64,000 nucleotides of DNA from Paenibacillus sp. 453mf (GCF_900116105.1 NZ_FPAC01000007.1:93669-157668); one strand, 5' to 3'; shown: positions 54,051 through 63,248, counted from the first letter of the stretch. Notes: generated by a model from the letters alone, not told the origin. Made by a program: numbers and translations.

Positions 54051-55031
54051 TTAAAGTACGAATCCCATTCTTTTTTTGACTTCATCAAGCGTATTGGAGG
54101 CTTCTTCGCGAGCACGTTCAGCAGACGTATTCAGAATGTTCATCAGCTCATCAGATTCCCGAATTTCCCGGAATCTCTCTTGCATCGGTTCGATAACGGA
54201 CAGGACTACTTCGGCCAATTCTTTCTTGAAGCCGCCGTACATTTGTCCTTCAAACCTTTTCTCTACATCCTGCAAAGAGAGGCCTGAGCATTCGCTGTAA
54301 ATGCTCATTAAGTTGCTGACTTCCGGTTTGTTCTCAGGATCAAACCGGACAATACTATCGGAGTCCGTTGTCGCACGGCTGATTTTCTTGCGAATTTCTG
54401 CCGGTGTATCCAAGAGGGAAATATAACTGCCTGGGTTCGGATTGCTTTTGCTCATCTTCTTAGAAGCATCATCCAGTGACATGATGCGCGCTCCTACTTT
54501 TGGTGTGTAGACCTCAGGAATGGTGAAAAATTCACCGTAACGATGATTAAAGCGCTGTGCCAGATCTCTTGTCAGTTCAAGATGCTGCTTCTGATCCTCA
54601 CCTACAGGAACCAGATCCGCATTGTACAGCAAGATATCTGCAGCCATAAGTGACGGATATACAAACAGCCCTGCGCCAACGGATTCTTTACCTTGAGACT
54701 TATCCTTGAATTGTGTCATACGCTCAAGCTCACCCATTGCGGTCAGCGTGGTTAACATCCATCCAAGCTCCGCATGCTGTGGTACATGGGATTGAAGAAA
54801 CACATTCGCTTTCTTCGGGTCTATGCCTGCTGCAAGGTAGAGAGCCGCAACATCCTTCGATTGCTCCCGCAATGCCGCTGGGTCTTGGGCAACCGTAATT
54901 GCATGCAGGTCAACGACTACAAAATGGCAACGATATTCGTCCTGCAATTTCACAAAATTTTTCATTGCGCCGATGTAGTTGCCTAGTGTCAATTTGCCGC
55001 TGGGTTGAATACCAGAAAAAACAGTTTTCAT
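54051..55031 (-). CDS. trpS: Tryptophanyl-tRNA synthetase
   Basis: Charges tRNA-Trp, class Ic synthetase. Seen: the HIGH-equivalent PSGKLTLGNYIGA (about 11-23), with the KMSKS loop as KKMSKSN (about 193-199). 326 residues, typical. ATG preceded by AGGAGG about 8 bases upstream. It is controlled by a T-box leader with a TGG specifier directly upstream, consistent with the enzyme's specificity. Confidence 0.97.
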   Translation of the reverse strand: MKTVFSGIQPSGKLTLGNYIGAMKNFVKLQDEYRCHFVVVDLHAITVAQDPAALREQSKDVAALYLAAGIDPKKANVFLQSHVPQHAELGWMLTTLTAMGELERMTQFKDKSQGKESVGAGLFVYPSLMAADILLYNADLVPVGEDQKQHLELTRDLAQRFNHRYGEFFTIPEVYTPKVGARIMSLDDASKKMSKSNPNPGSYISLLDTPAEIRKKISRATTDSDSIVRFDPENKPEVSNLMSIYSECSGLSLQDVEKRFEGQMYGGFKKELAEVVLSVIEPMQERFREIRESDELMNILNTSAERAREEASNTLDEVKKRMGFVL

Positions 55032-55075
55032 TTTTTTGTCCTCCTAAACAAATCCTAATATGATTCACGAGAAAT

Positions 55076-55312
55076 ACAAAAAAGCCCCACATCCCGTAGA
55101 AGGGACGTGAGACCGTGGTGCCACCCTAATTCACTGAAATTCATCAGCCTTTCATTTTCCTTAACGCGGAAATCTTCGTCCGGCATACTGAAGAAGAATA
55201 TACCTTCTCGTTGTGCCTGGGAGCTCTGAGGTCCATTCAGACAAAGCATGCAACACCGATTCGCATCCACCACCGGCTTTCTGTACTTGCTAATGCTAAG
55301 CTTACTTATCCC
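55076..55312 (-). promoter_or_regulatory. T-box leader of trpS (tryptophan specifier)
   Basis: Minus-strand T-box sequence AGGGTGGCACCACGG (55113-55127) and specifier TGG (55233-55235, in the context CTGAATGGACCTC) lie in the right order and spacing. A terminator CACGTCCC/GGGATGTG with CCCC-side pairing, followed by T6 (55078-55083), ends it. Uncharged tRNA-Trp should pair with TGG and stabilise the antiterminator. An apparent short ORF running through it is not a gene. Confidence 0.96.
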
Positions 55313-55558
55313 CATCAACGCTTTAAATTGTATTATTCGCCGCTCGTCATATTACATTTGAGCTTTGCTATATCATAAGCATCTATTGCTCTAATTGTCA
55401 AACGTAAATATTACATTTACCAAAGATTACATTATTTTCATTGGGAAATGACAGATCCTTCTTTACAGCCAGACTCGATTATCTGATATGATAGTCTTAA
55501 GTTTGTTCTTTGTGGTTATCATAGCATTATGATTTTTGTGGGAAAAGGAGTAAATAAG
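55313..55558. other. Divergent promoter region of trpS and the aldose-epimerase gene
   Basis: About 245 bp, AT-rich. Must contain both promoters. No other element recognised. Confidence 0.5.
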
Positions 55559-56536
55559 ATGAAACAAGTGACCAAAGGACTTTGGAACGGCTACGATACA
55601 TATACCTTGAACAGCCGTGATCTTGAAGTCACCCTGCTGCCCCGCCTCGGTAACAATATTATATCCATCTATGATCGAGCTCAGAATCGAGAAGTTGTTC
55701 GAAGACCGGATGAACAGGATCTCGCTTTCTATCTTCAGAAACCTTACCATTTTGGCGTTCCGATGCTGATTCCTCCAGGGCGTATCTGCCGAGGTCACTT
55801 TGAGTATGCGGGCCAGGAATACCAATTCGCTCAAAACTCCAACAATTCCAATCATATTCATGGATTACACCGCACACAGGCGTGGTGCGTCAGTGATATT
55901 GAAGAAGACGAAGAAGGATGCATCGTCACGACTGAATTCAGGACTCAGGAAGATGAATTATGGATGAAGCATTTTCCTGTTCCGCTCAAGCTTGAGATGA
56001 CATTTCGTTTACAGGGGTCACTCCTGACACAGCAGCTTCGTGTAACTCATCTTGGCAGTCATGCTGTTCCCTTTGGAATGGGGTACCATACCTGGCTCCT
56101 GCTTGATGGTGAACCGGAACGATGGAATATTAGTTTACCTGTTACCGGCATTTACACATTGAATGAAGAACAGCTGCCAACAGGTGAATTAGCCAGTTTA
56201 GATGAACAAGCTGATCTTCCTGCAGGAATCAATCTTTCTGGTCAAAATCTTGACACGATATACAGATCAAATATGGAGCAGGATACTGCTGTTCTGCGGC
56301 GAAATGACGGGTATACTATCAAGTATACAGCGAACAAGGACTCCTTTAAGCATTGGGTGTTGTTTACCAAAGGCGAGGCCAGCGATTATCTATGTATTGA
56401 GCCTTATACCTGGCTTCCAGACGCCCCTAATCTTAACAAAGATAATGAATTTACAGGCTTGATTCATATGGAGCCTGGAGAGTCAATCTTGCTTCATACA
56501 GCTATAGAAATAATACAGCCTGAACACAAAGAATAG
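55559..56536 (+). CDS. Aldose 1-epimerase-family protein (galactose mutarotase fold)
   Basis: 325-residue beta-sandwich. Seen: NHIHGLHR (catalytic-type His pair about residue 93-96), GYHTWL (second His) and IEPYTW (Glu), the residues that do ring opening in galactose mutarotase. Sugar substrate not known; the family also includes YihR-like and phosphosugar epimerases. ATG at 55559 follows AAAGGAG by 8 bases; the frame opens 10 codons earlier. Not in a sugar operon, so its pathway cannot be inferred. Confidence 0.9.
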   Translation: MKQVTKGLWNGYDTYTLNSRDLEVTLLPRLGNNIISIYDRAQNREVVRRPDEQDLAFYLQKPYHFGVPMLIPPGRICRGHFEYAGQEYQFAQNSNNSNHIHGLHRTQAWCVSDIEEDEEGCIVTTEFRTQEDELWMKHFPVPLKLEMTFRLQGSLLTQQLRVTHLGSHAVPFGMGYHTWLLLDGEPERWNISLPVTGIYTLNEEQLPTGELASLDEQADLPAGINLSGQNLDTIYRSNMEQDTAVLRRNDGYTIKYTANKDSFKHWVLFTKGEASDYLCIEPYTWLPDAPNLNKDNEFTGLIHMEPGESILLHTAIEIIQPEHKE

Positions 56537-56556
56537 ATTCATTTGAATATGAATCA

Positions 56557-56586
56557 GCAGCTGACACTGTCCTCAGCTGCTTTTTT
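56557..56586 (+). terminator. Terminator of the epimerase-family gene
   Basis: GCAGCTGA (56557-56564) pairs with TCAGCTGC (56573-56580), followed by T6. Confidence 0.9.
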
Positions 56587-56732
56587 GTTATGTAATTCTT
56601 AGATCCAAATAACTCTGTTGTCTGTTGTTGTGAGCCTCACATTTTTCCACTTGTTACCTTCCCCTTTTTTAAGTATATTTTGTCTCTTTGAAACCATACT
56701 AAACTCACAAAGCACAAAGGAGGTGACAACAC

Positions 56733-56948
56733 ATGGCAAATGGAAGATCTTCTAACAACCTTGTCGTTCCTCAAGCAACTGCAGCTCTTCAACAATTGAA
56801 GATGGAGGCTGCACAAGAGCTTGGTGTAACTATTCCACAAGATGGTTATTACGGTAACTATACTTCCCGTGAGACTGGTTCTCTTGGAGGTTACATCACG
56901 AAACGTCTTGTTCAATTGGCTGAGCAGCAATTGTCTGGTCGTCAATAA
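56733..56948 (+). CDS. Alpha/beta-type small acid-soluble spore protein, copy 2
   Basis: 71-residue spore DNA-binding protein, nearly identical to copy 1 at 53503: differences are confined to the first few residues (MANGRSSNN versus MASRSNN), one Ala/Gln position in the middle and the very end. GGAGG lies about 9 bases before the ATG. It is in opposite orientation 3 kb from copy 1, with trpS between. Presumably forespore (sigma G) specific, although no promoter was confirmed. Confidence 0.96.
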   Translation: MANGRSSNNLVVPQATAALQQLKMEAAQELGVTIPQDGYYGNYTSRETGSLGGYITKRLVQLAEQQLSGRQ

Positions 56949-57035
56949 TGATGCAATTTTCCTCATAAATCTAGCCTAACTGTTCTGTGAACGAACATTC
57001 ACTCGTTTCGTATCAGAAGAGGCCTGCGGCAGATG

Positions 57036-57073
57036 ACAAAGCGGTCTTCTATCCAGAGGGCCGCTTTGTTTCA
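57036..57073 (+). terminator. Terminator after the second SASP gene
   Basis: ACAAAGCGG (57036-57044) pairs with CCGCTTTGT (57061-57069), followed by TTTC. Confidence 0.75.
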
Positions 57074-57120
57074 TTCTAACTCAAGCTCTATATATTCGTG
57101 CTGCCGACTCTCTTGCTATA

Positions 57121-57516
57121 TTAACCAGAAGTCTTCTCTTGATATGTATTTCGCGGATAGCGAATCATCAGGCTTGCTAAATTGTAATTGGACTCAAGCG
57201 TGGCGTCCACTACAATCATTCCTTGTCGAACTCCAAAATCATAGGTGATTTCTCCATGTGTCCAGTGTCTCTTCAGCTTCAAGGTTTCTAAAGCCATCTG
57301 TCGAAAAGAAAGCCGCTGCATCTCCGTCAATCCGGTAGTGGCATGGATCTCGCTGTGCAACTGAACCGGATAATGCTTAATACCGAATTTACCAATAACA
57401 TTATTCCGTATTTGCACAAATACAATTCCAGAGTCCATTCCTTTTAGCTCTTCATCAAGCTCCTTAAACACAATATCCAGCTGTCTAGGCAATGATAGTT
57501 GATCTAGTGAGACCAT
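57121..57516 (-). CDS. Unrecognised 131-residue protein
   Basis: Soluble mixed alpha/beta protein. Segments: GIVFVQIRNNVIGKFGIKHYP, KLKRHWTHGEITYDFG and VVDATLESNYNLA. It looks like a real, well composed protein with an AAGGAGG 7 bases before the ATG, but I do not recognise a family. Isolated gene between the SASP terminator and pepF. No functional claim. Confidence 0.78.
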   Translation of the reverse strand: MVSLDQLSLPRQLDIVFKELDEELKGMDSGIVFVQIRNNVIGKFGIKHYPVQLHSEIHATTGLTEMQRLSFRQMALETLKLKRHWTHGEITYDFGVRQGMIVVDATLESNYNLASLMIRYPRNTYQEKTSG

Positions 57517-57719
57517 ATGTTAACCTCCTTAGCATATTAGACCTATTTTATATAGGGCTTGTGACTCAGTATATGACAATATTTTCCTTAATACAACAAA
57601 CTTATATTAAATTAGGAGTAATATACTAATTTTTGCGTTTATGTCAATTGAATCGGGTAGTATCCAGTCGAATATCTTCATTATTCGACACGTAAATTGT
57701 ATTTTTCCATCAAAATAAG

Positions 57720-57752
57720 AAAAAAAGACCTCAACGCAAAACTGTCGAGGTC
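57720..57752 (-). terminator. Terminator of the oligoendopeptidase gene
   Basis: GACCTC (57727-57732) pairs with GAGGTC (57747-57752), T7 on the minus strand, 35 bp after the stop. Confidence 0.87.
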
Positions 57753-57786
57753 CTACTTATAGGTTATCACTAGAATTTCTTCACAC

Positions 57787-59589
57787 TTAGATTACTCGAT
57801 GCTGTGTCATACTCAAAAATTGTTCAATATCTGAAATACAGAGATCGGCTGCTCCTTGCCAGAAAGCAGGTTTAGTCACATCTGTACCCAGATGCTTCTC
57901 AGCAAGCTCCTCAACCGTCATGCGACCCGTATCACGAAGCAATGCATCGTACTTCTCTGCAAAATCACTGCCTTCTTTTTGCGCTTGTGCGTAAATCCCC
58001 ATACTGAACATATATCCAAAAGTATATGGGAAGTTATAAAATGGAACATCGGTAATATAGAAATGCAATTTTGATGCCCAAAAAGTAGGATGATACGTTC
58101 CGAGTGCGTCACAATACGCTTCGCGCTGAGCTTCCTCCATCAGTTCGGACAACTCGCTGCTGCTAAGAAGTCCTTCCTTACGTTTTTCGTAGAAGCGAGT
58201 TTCGAACAAGAAACGGGCATGGATGTTCATGAAGAAAGCAATTGAATTCTGTATCTTCTCTTCAAGCAATGCAATTTGAGCCTCTTCATCCTTCGCCTCT
58301 TTGATCAATGCATCGGATACGATGAGCTCCGCAAAGGTTGAAGCCGTCTCTGCAACGTTCATGGCATAATTTTGATTCAACAATTCCATATCATCCATCA
58401 CATGCTGATGGTATCCGTGCCCCAGCTCATGTGCCAGTGTGGACACATTGGAGGCTGTGCCTGCATACGTCATAAAAATACGAGTTTCCTTGCTCACAGG
58501 AAGGCCTGTACAGAACCCGCCTGGCCGCTTGCCTGGACGATCTTCTGCCTCAATCCACTGATGATCAAAGGCATGCTGAGCGAACTCTGCCATTCTTGGG
58601 CTGAATTTGCGGAACTGATTCACGATGTTCACTGCAGCATCATCATACGATATCTTCTCAGAGGCGGAAGTTATCGGAGCATCAACATCTGCCCATGACA
58701 GCTGCTCGACTCCTAAGAGCTGTGCCTTACGCTCCAGAAACTTTACGAGCGTCGGTTTGGCCCGTGTAATCACATTCCACATCGCATCAAGCGTATCCTG
58801 GGACATGCGGTTAATGCTCAGAGGCTCTTTCAGAACAGAATCCCAGCCGCGTCTTTCATACAGCTTCAGACGGAATCCAGCCAGATGATTCAGCGTATCC
58901 GCACAGTAATCAGCGGCATCACTCCATGCCTTCTCCCAGTCTTGTAGAAGCTTCTCCCGTACATTCCGGTCTGGATCCTGCAATTTATTAGCCGCTTGGC
59001 CAGCGGATAGATATACGGTTTCTCCATTCACCTCAAATGGGACACGAACCTTGCTCACGATCGTATCATAGAATTCTCCCCAGCCATGGTAACCATCAAC
59101 GGCAAGATCCAGTGCAAGATTCTCCAGCTCAGGAGACATCTTTTCTTTGGCTTTTAATCTGCTCTCATTTAATACAAATGAGATTGGCTTAATTTCAGGC
59201 CGTTCCATCCATGCGGACCACACTGCATCCGACGTTCTTTCAAAAAGGCTGTCAAACATCGTCTGAACAGCTGCGAGTCTTGCTGATAAGGCGGCGATTC
59301 TGCCGCTTAACTGTACAGCCTTCTTGTCATCCTGATTCTGGGCTCCAAGACAAGCTGTAAAAGAAGATCCTTCATACAACCTCGCTGCTGCATCTTGAAG
59401 CTGGTCAAGCAAAGAATCCAAAGCATATGTATCCTCTATAGCCTTCGGTACTTGATATTCATTAATTGCCTTGTCCAGTACAGCGACATCCTGTTCCAGC
59501 TGCTTCAAGTATTCTGCAAATGATGCTGAGGATGAACCGCCGCTAAAAACGGATTCCAAATCCCAGGTTTGCTTCAGTGTTGTACTCAT
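57787..59589 (-). CDS. pepF: M3-family oligoendopeptidase F
   Basis: Cytosolic zinc metallopeptidase that trims oligopeptides of about 7-17 residues. Seen: N-terminal helical oligoendopeptidase domain, zinc site HELGHGYH (HExxH), and downstream Glu in the NVAETAS region (third zinc ligand in the family). 600 residues, normal. ATG at 59589 has GAGGTGGAG a few bases upstream. The frame opens 7 codons earlier. Divergent from the YycC gene. Confidence 0.94.
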   Translation of the reverse strand: MSTTLKQTWDLESVFSGGSSSASFAEYLKQLEQDVAVLDKAINEYQVPKAIEDTYALDSLLDQLQDAAARLYEGSSFTACLGAQNQDDKKAVQLSGRIAALSARLAAVQTMFDSLFERTSDAVWSAWMERPEIKPISFVLNESRLKAKEKMSPELENLALDLAVDGYHGWGEFYDTIVSKVRVPFEVNGETVYLSAGQAANKLQDPDRNVREKLLQDWEKAWSDAADYCADTLNHLAGFRLKLYERRGWDSVLKEPLSINRMSQDTLDAMWNVITRAKPTLVKFLERKAQLLGVEQLSWADVDAPITSASEKISYDDAAVNIVNQFRKFSPRMAEFAQHAFDHQWIEAEDRPGKRPGGFCTGLPVSKETRIFMTYAGTASNVSTLAHELGHGYHQHVMDDMELLNQNYAMNVAETASTFAELIVSDALIKEAKDEEAQIALLEEKIQNSIAFFMNIHARFLFETRFYEKRKEGLLSSSELSELMEEAQREAYCDALGTYHPTFWASKLHFYITDVPFYNFPYTFGYMFSMGIYAQAQKEGSDFAEKYDALLRDTGRMTVEELAEKHLGTDVTKPAFWQGAADLCISDIEQFLSMTQHRVI

Positions 59590-59732
59590 TTTTCTCCACC
59601 TCAATCTCAAAAATTATAATAAAATACACAAAACATGTTTGAAGTACGCTTATTCAAGGTGTATAACTAATACTATATCAGAATTTAGCCAAGCCCACTT
59701 TGATTAAATTGTTTATTACCGGAGGAAACTTA

Positions 59733-59927
59733 ATGAGACCTTTACAAATATCTGCGGATACCGCAGTCACACTGTCCAAGAAGTTAGGAATTCCCATTGA
59801 GCAGCTGATGCATATGCCACAGCACATTCTTATGCAAAAGCTGGCCGAGCTTTCCAAGGAGGACATCAAGCAAGAGCAGAATCAAGCTGAGTCTCCTGAC
59901 GACAACGAGAAGGATTCCACTTCATGA
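59733..59927 (+). CDS. YycC-like small protein
   Basis: 64 residues. RPLQISADTAV, LGIPIEQLMHMPQHILMQKL match the small Bacillus protein YycC. Acidic disordered tail. Function unknown. ATG at 59733 preceded by GGAGG at 7 bases; the 11 residues encoded upstream in the frame are rejected. Its stop overlaps the ATG of the next gene (ATGA), so the two are translationally coupled. Confidence 0.87.
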   Translation: MRPLQISADTAVTLSKKLGIPIEQLMHMPQHILMQKLAELSKEDIKQEQNQAESPDDNEKDSTS

Positions 59928-60157
59928 TTCCATTTGAGAACACCTGGCCTTATGATATCGTGATGGGGGATATTTATGTCCAGTACTGTCCTTTCTGTGA
60001 TCAAGAAAATGTGCTGCTGCCGCTGAAGCCTAAAGAACTGATTCGCATTCGCGAAGGCAAAAAGAGGCTGCTCGTATTTCCATGCTGCAACAACCGGGTC
60101 ACACTGCTCGATAATGACCAGGATTATTTTCTGGCAGATCAGCGGCTACGTAAATAA
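59924..60157 (+). CDS. Cys-rich small protein coupled to YycC
   Basis: 77 residues. YCPFCDQEN and FPCCNNR give a possible zinc site (CxxC ... CC). No family recognised. It starts within the last codons of the YycC-like gene (4-nt overlap) and ends 15 bp before a terminator, so both form a two-gene operon. Shared expression suggests linked roles, but none is known. Confidence 0.8.
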   Translation: MIPFENTWPYDIVMGDIYVQYCPFCDQENVLLPLKPKELIRIREGKKRLLVFPCCNNRVTLLDNDQDYFLADQRLRK

Positions 60158-60164
60158 AATAGTG

Positions 60165-60194
60165 CAAAAAAAACGCCGAATGGCGTTTTTTTGT
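60165..60194. terminator. Bidirectional terminator between the Cys-rich gene and the globin gene
   Basis: AACGCC (60172-60177) pairs with GGCGTT (60182-60187), flanked by A8 and T7, so works for both converging genes. Confidence 0.88.
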
Positions 60195-60201
60195 TTTCTG
60201 T

Positions 60202-60585
60202 TTATTCTGACGGGGTATTAATGAAATGATAAGCCGGACCTGAGAGACGTTTCAGCGTAAATTCTCTTACAGAATCGGGCAAATCCTGCTCCTGCAGAGC
60301 TGCTGCCATACAGGATAGCCAAGCCTGAGCCCGTTCCTCCGTGACAGGGAAAGGTAGATGCCTTGCCCTCATCATAGGATGACCAAAGGCGTCCGAATAA
60401 AGGGGGGGTCCTCCAAAGAATTGACTTAGGAACATATATTGTTTATCCATAACAGGCTGGATATCTTCAGGGAATAGAGGGGACAACAGTTCATTCTGTT
60501 GAACCTTGGGATAAAATGCTTCCACCAATGCCCGAACTCCCTTGTCTCCGCCCAGATTTTCATATAGCGTTTTGTTAGGATCCAT
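60202..60585 (-). CDS. Group II truncated hemoglobin (YjbI-like)
   Basis: 127-residue heme protein with 2-over-2 globin fold. Seen: YENLGGDKGVRALVEAFY (B helix with Tyr25), FGHPMMRARHLPF containing proximal His76, and Trp89 at the G8 position, all typical of trHbO. Role in O2 or peroxide chemistry; in Bacillus, YjbI is linked to adaptation to nitrosative stress and Spx. Heme supply is through HemQ. Single gene. Confidence 0.93.
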   Translation of the reverse strand: MDPNKTLYENLGGDKGVRALVEAFYPKVQQNELLSPLFPEDIQPVMDKQYMFLSQFFGGPPLYSDAFGHPMMRARHLPFPVTEERAQAWLSCMAAALQEQDLPDSVREFTLKRLSGPAYHFINTPSE

Positions 60586-60682
60586 TACTACTGCGCCTTC
60601 TTTCTATAATCAACTTGAAGCTATTTTATCATGTCGCTCAGCATAACTAAATACAATACCTAATTTACATGGCTCTACAGAC

Positions 60683-60724
60683 AAAAAAAGACAAGAGCCT
60701 CTCTATCTATAGGTCTCTTGTCTT
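60683..60724 (-). terminator. Terminator of the small membrane peptide gene
   Basis: AAGACAAGAG (60688-60697) pairs with CTCTTGTCTT (60715-60724), T7 on the minus strand, 55 bp after the peptide stop. Confidence 0.86.
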
Positions 60725-60779
60725 ATAAATATTACATCTCAAGTAACGCTTAGCAGCGTTGTTTGACGCATCCAGCCAT

Positions 60780-60878
60780 TTAATAACTGCGCCAATCTTC
60801 TTCACCCGGATGGGTGTGAGCTTCACGCATCACATACACGATAGCGCAGACGAGTATACCGGCTATAATTCCCATCAT
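60780..60878 (-). CDS. Putative 32-residue membrane peptide
   Basis: A very short frame on the minus strand: one hydrophobic span (about 3-17), then RExHTHPGEEDWRS-like charged tail (REAHTHPGEEDW). GGAG is about 7 bases upstream of the paired ATGs, and a strong terminator follows. These make it plausible as a short transmembrane peptide, but size alone means a false positive is possible. The remaining sequence up to 61095 shows no other gene. Confidence 0.5.
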   Translation of the reverse strand: MMGIIAGILVCAIVYVMREAHTHPGEEDWRSY

Positions 60879-61095
60879 GACATCACTCCATCCTCAAAAA
60901 TTTGAAAATCCGACATTTGAAAAAAGGACTTTAGTCTTATTTTTTATATTAAATATATATTATCATAGAATACTTTAAATTACAGCTAATTTGGAAACGC
61001 TTACTTTATTTTTTTGTCCTGTTTGTCCAAAAAAGATCATATATTAACTAGACTCAGTTGATGAGAAATGTAAGTTACGGGAGGAACTACTGCTC

Positions 61096-62319
61096 ATGAA
61101 ACGTCTAGTTATTCCGCTAAGCATAGTGTTTGGCCTTCTCATTATATGCATATTCATGATGTTTTATCCGGCAGCGGTGTGGAATGCGGGAGTGCGCGGT
61201 CTGTCCATCTGGTGGGATGTTCTCTTTCCTTCTTTATTCCCGTTCTTTGTCATATCCGAGCTGCTGCTCGGTCTTGGCATCGTCCATTTTACAGGCACAC
61301 TCCTTCATCCACTTATGAGACCTGTATTTCGTATACCTGGCACAGGCGGCTTTGTTGCTGCGATCAGCTATGCTTCAGGTTATCCGATTGGAGCCAAATT
61401 GACGGCCAAGCTGTGGGAGAAGAAACAAATTACCCGTGATGAGGGCGAGCGTCTGGTCGCCTTTACGACAACATCCGATCCCATCTTCCTGATCGGGGCC
61501 GTATCCGTCGGTTTTTTTCAGCTCCCTGCCGTTGCGGTTATGCTGGCTATCGCTCATTATGGAGCAGGACTGATCGTGGGCCTGCTTATGCGATTTCACG
61601 GAAAAAAAGATTCTACAGCTGAGTCAGAACAGCCTGTTGATAAGCCCCATCGTCTCCGAGGTGCGCTTGAAGCCATGCACAAGGCACGTATTGAGGACGG
61701 TAGAACCATGGGGGAATTACTTAGGCAGGCTATACAGTCATCTCTTCAGCTTATTACCGTCGTCGGGGGCCTTGTTGTCTTTTTTTGCGTTATATTGGAA
61801 GTCTTCACCCAAGCAGGACTGATGACCGGCATGTATCATACAGTGGAGCTGATGCTTAAGACTCTCGGGCTGCCGCCGGAGATTTCCCAATCCCTAGTAG
61901 GAGGGCTATTTGAAGTTACACTCGGTGCTCGTTATGCCGGAACGCTTGCAGAAATTCCGTTAATGTATAAAGTGGCTGCTGCTGCTTGTGTTTTATCTTG
62001 GGGAGGACTTTCAGTCCACGCCCAAGTCGTCAGTATCCTTAACCCCACTCCATTACGATATGCGCCTTTCTTAATAGCACGACTTGTCCATGCATTGCTA
62101 TCCGGAATGATTGTATTTCTGTGCTGGGACTTGGTCATGTTCGATCAGAATACATCCATCATGCCGTGGCCTAATAAATTTGACTCGTTATCATTTCCAT
62201 CGGCCATCTTCCAAGCTGTACCTTATCAAATAGCACTCACCTTAGTGATCATCTCCTTTTTATTCATGCTGACCTTAATCCGTATCCTCATCCAGCATCT
62301 CAGTTCCAGATTCAGGTAA
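61096..62319 (+). CDS. ylbJ: YlbJ-type sporulation integral membrane protein
   Basis: 407 residues, about eight to ten spans. Seen: LFPSLFPFFVISELL, GYPIGAKLTAKLW and TTTSDPIFLIGAVSVG, hallmarks of the nucleoside recognition/YlbJ group; B. subtilis YlbJ is made in the mother cell under sigma E and is needed for spore formation. Proposed transport role in the spore envelope. Good ATG with GGGAGG at about 8 bases. A sigma E promoter was looked for upstream and not confirmed. NAD kinase follows 85 bp later on the same strand. Confidence 0.87.
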   Translation: MKRLVIPLSIVFGLLIICIFMMFYPAAVWNAGVRGLSIWWDVLFPSLFPFFVISELLLGLGIVHFTGTLLHPLMRPVFRIPGTGGFVAAISYASGYPIGAKLTAKLWEKKQITRDEGERLVAFTTTSDPIFLIGAVSVGFFQLPAVAVMLAIAHYGAGLIVGLLMRFHGKKDSTAESEQPVDKPHRLRGALEAMHKARIEDGRTMGELLRQAIQSSLQLITVVGGLVVFFCVILEVFTQAGLMTGMYHTVELMLKTLGLPPEISQSLVGGLFEVTLGARYAGTLAEIPLMYKVAAAACVLSWGGLSVHAQVVSILNPTPLRYAPFLIARLVHALLSGMIVFLCWDLVMFDQNTSIMPWPNKFDSLSFPSAIFQAVPYQIALTLVIISFLFMLTLIRILIQHLSSRFR

Positions 62320-62404
62320 TGTCTAGAACTTTACGTATATTGATTGTTTTCTCTCCTGAAATTGGATATCATCGAGTTATACTGATGACAAAGGAGCTTT
62401 CATC

Positions 62405-63208
62405 TTGAGATATTATGTTCAGGACAGAGGAGACTCTTTATCCATTGAATTAGCTGGGCAGTTTCATAAGCTGGCCAAGGAGCATGGATTTGTTCTCGAT
62501 GCCAAATCACCGGAGATTGTGATATCGATCGGTGGAGATGGAACCATGCTGCAAGCATTTCACACCTTCACAGACCGGATTCCCGATATCGCATTCGTCG
62601 GAGTTCATACCGGCCATCTGGGCTTTTACGCAGATTGGAAGGCAGACGAGCTCGAAGATCTGATACAGCTTATGGCTGAAGGGAATAAGGATACTGCCCA
62701 TTCCCCTCGTATCGTTGAGTATCCGTTAATTGAACTGGAGATTCGTCGCAAATCTGGTGTCAGTTCCATGATCGCCCTTAATGAATTCACGTTAAAAGGT
62801 GTAGATGGCACCGTGGTTGCCCAGGTCGATATTAACGATGTCACGTTTGAAATGTTCCGCGGTGACGGAATTTGTGTATCCACTCCTTCTGGAAGCACGG
62901 CGTACAACAAAGCGCTCGGCGGCGCTATGGTTCATCCCACCATTGAAGCGATGCAGATTGCAGAGATTGCATCCATTAATAATCGGGTCTACCGGACATT
63001 AGGTTCGCCGGTTGTTTTACCGAAGCACCATCATTGCGATATCTTCTCTCGCAAATCTCAACGACTGCTGCTGACCATTGACCATGTAAACCTGACAGTA
63101 GATGATCTGATATCTGTAAAATGCCAGGTTTCCACCCAGAAGGTCAGCTTTGCCAGATATCGCCCGTATCCTTTCTGGGATCGGGTGCGAACTGCATTTT
63201 TGGACTAA
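62405..63208 (+). CDS. nadK: NAD kinase
   Basis: Phosphorylates NAD to NADP. 267 residues. Seen: GGDGTML (43-49), the main NAD/ATP motif, then LNEFTLKG and TPSGSTAYNKALGG, all NadK signatures. TTG start at 62405 follows AAAGGAG by about 8 bases. Ends at a shared terminator with YutD. Confidence 0.96.
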   Translation: MRYYVQDRGDSLSIELAGQFHKLAKEHGFVLDAKSPEIVISIGGDGTMLQAFHTFTDRIPDIAFVGVHTGHLGFYADWKADELEDLIQLMAEGNKDTAHSPRIVEYPLIELEIRRKSGVSSMIALNEFTLKGVDGTVVAQVDINDVTFEMFRGDGICVSTPSGSTAYNKALGGAMVHPTIEAMQIAEIASINNRVYRTLGSPVVLPKHHHCDIFSRKSQRLLLTIDHVNLTVDDLISVKCQVSTQKVSFARYRPYPFWDRVRTAFLD

Positions 63209-63248
63209 AATAAAAAGCAGCTCCTTATGAGGAGCTGCTTTTTATTTT
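63207..63248. terminator. Bidirectional terminator between nadK and yutD
   Basis: AAAATAAAAAGCAGCTCC (63207-63224) pairs with GGAGCTGCTTTTTATTTT (63231-63248), an 18-bp perfect stem. It serves nadK; in the minus direction the stem coincides with the last codons of yutD. Confidence 0.93.

Noticed and set aside
55055-55318. 87-codon frame running through the trpS leader
   Set aside because: Coincides with the T-box structure; the RNA explains the sequence and no ribosome site is present.
60961-61095. Sigma E promoter before ylbJ
   Set aside because: A partial -35-like CATATA is present but no matching -10 at the right spacing.
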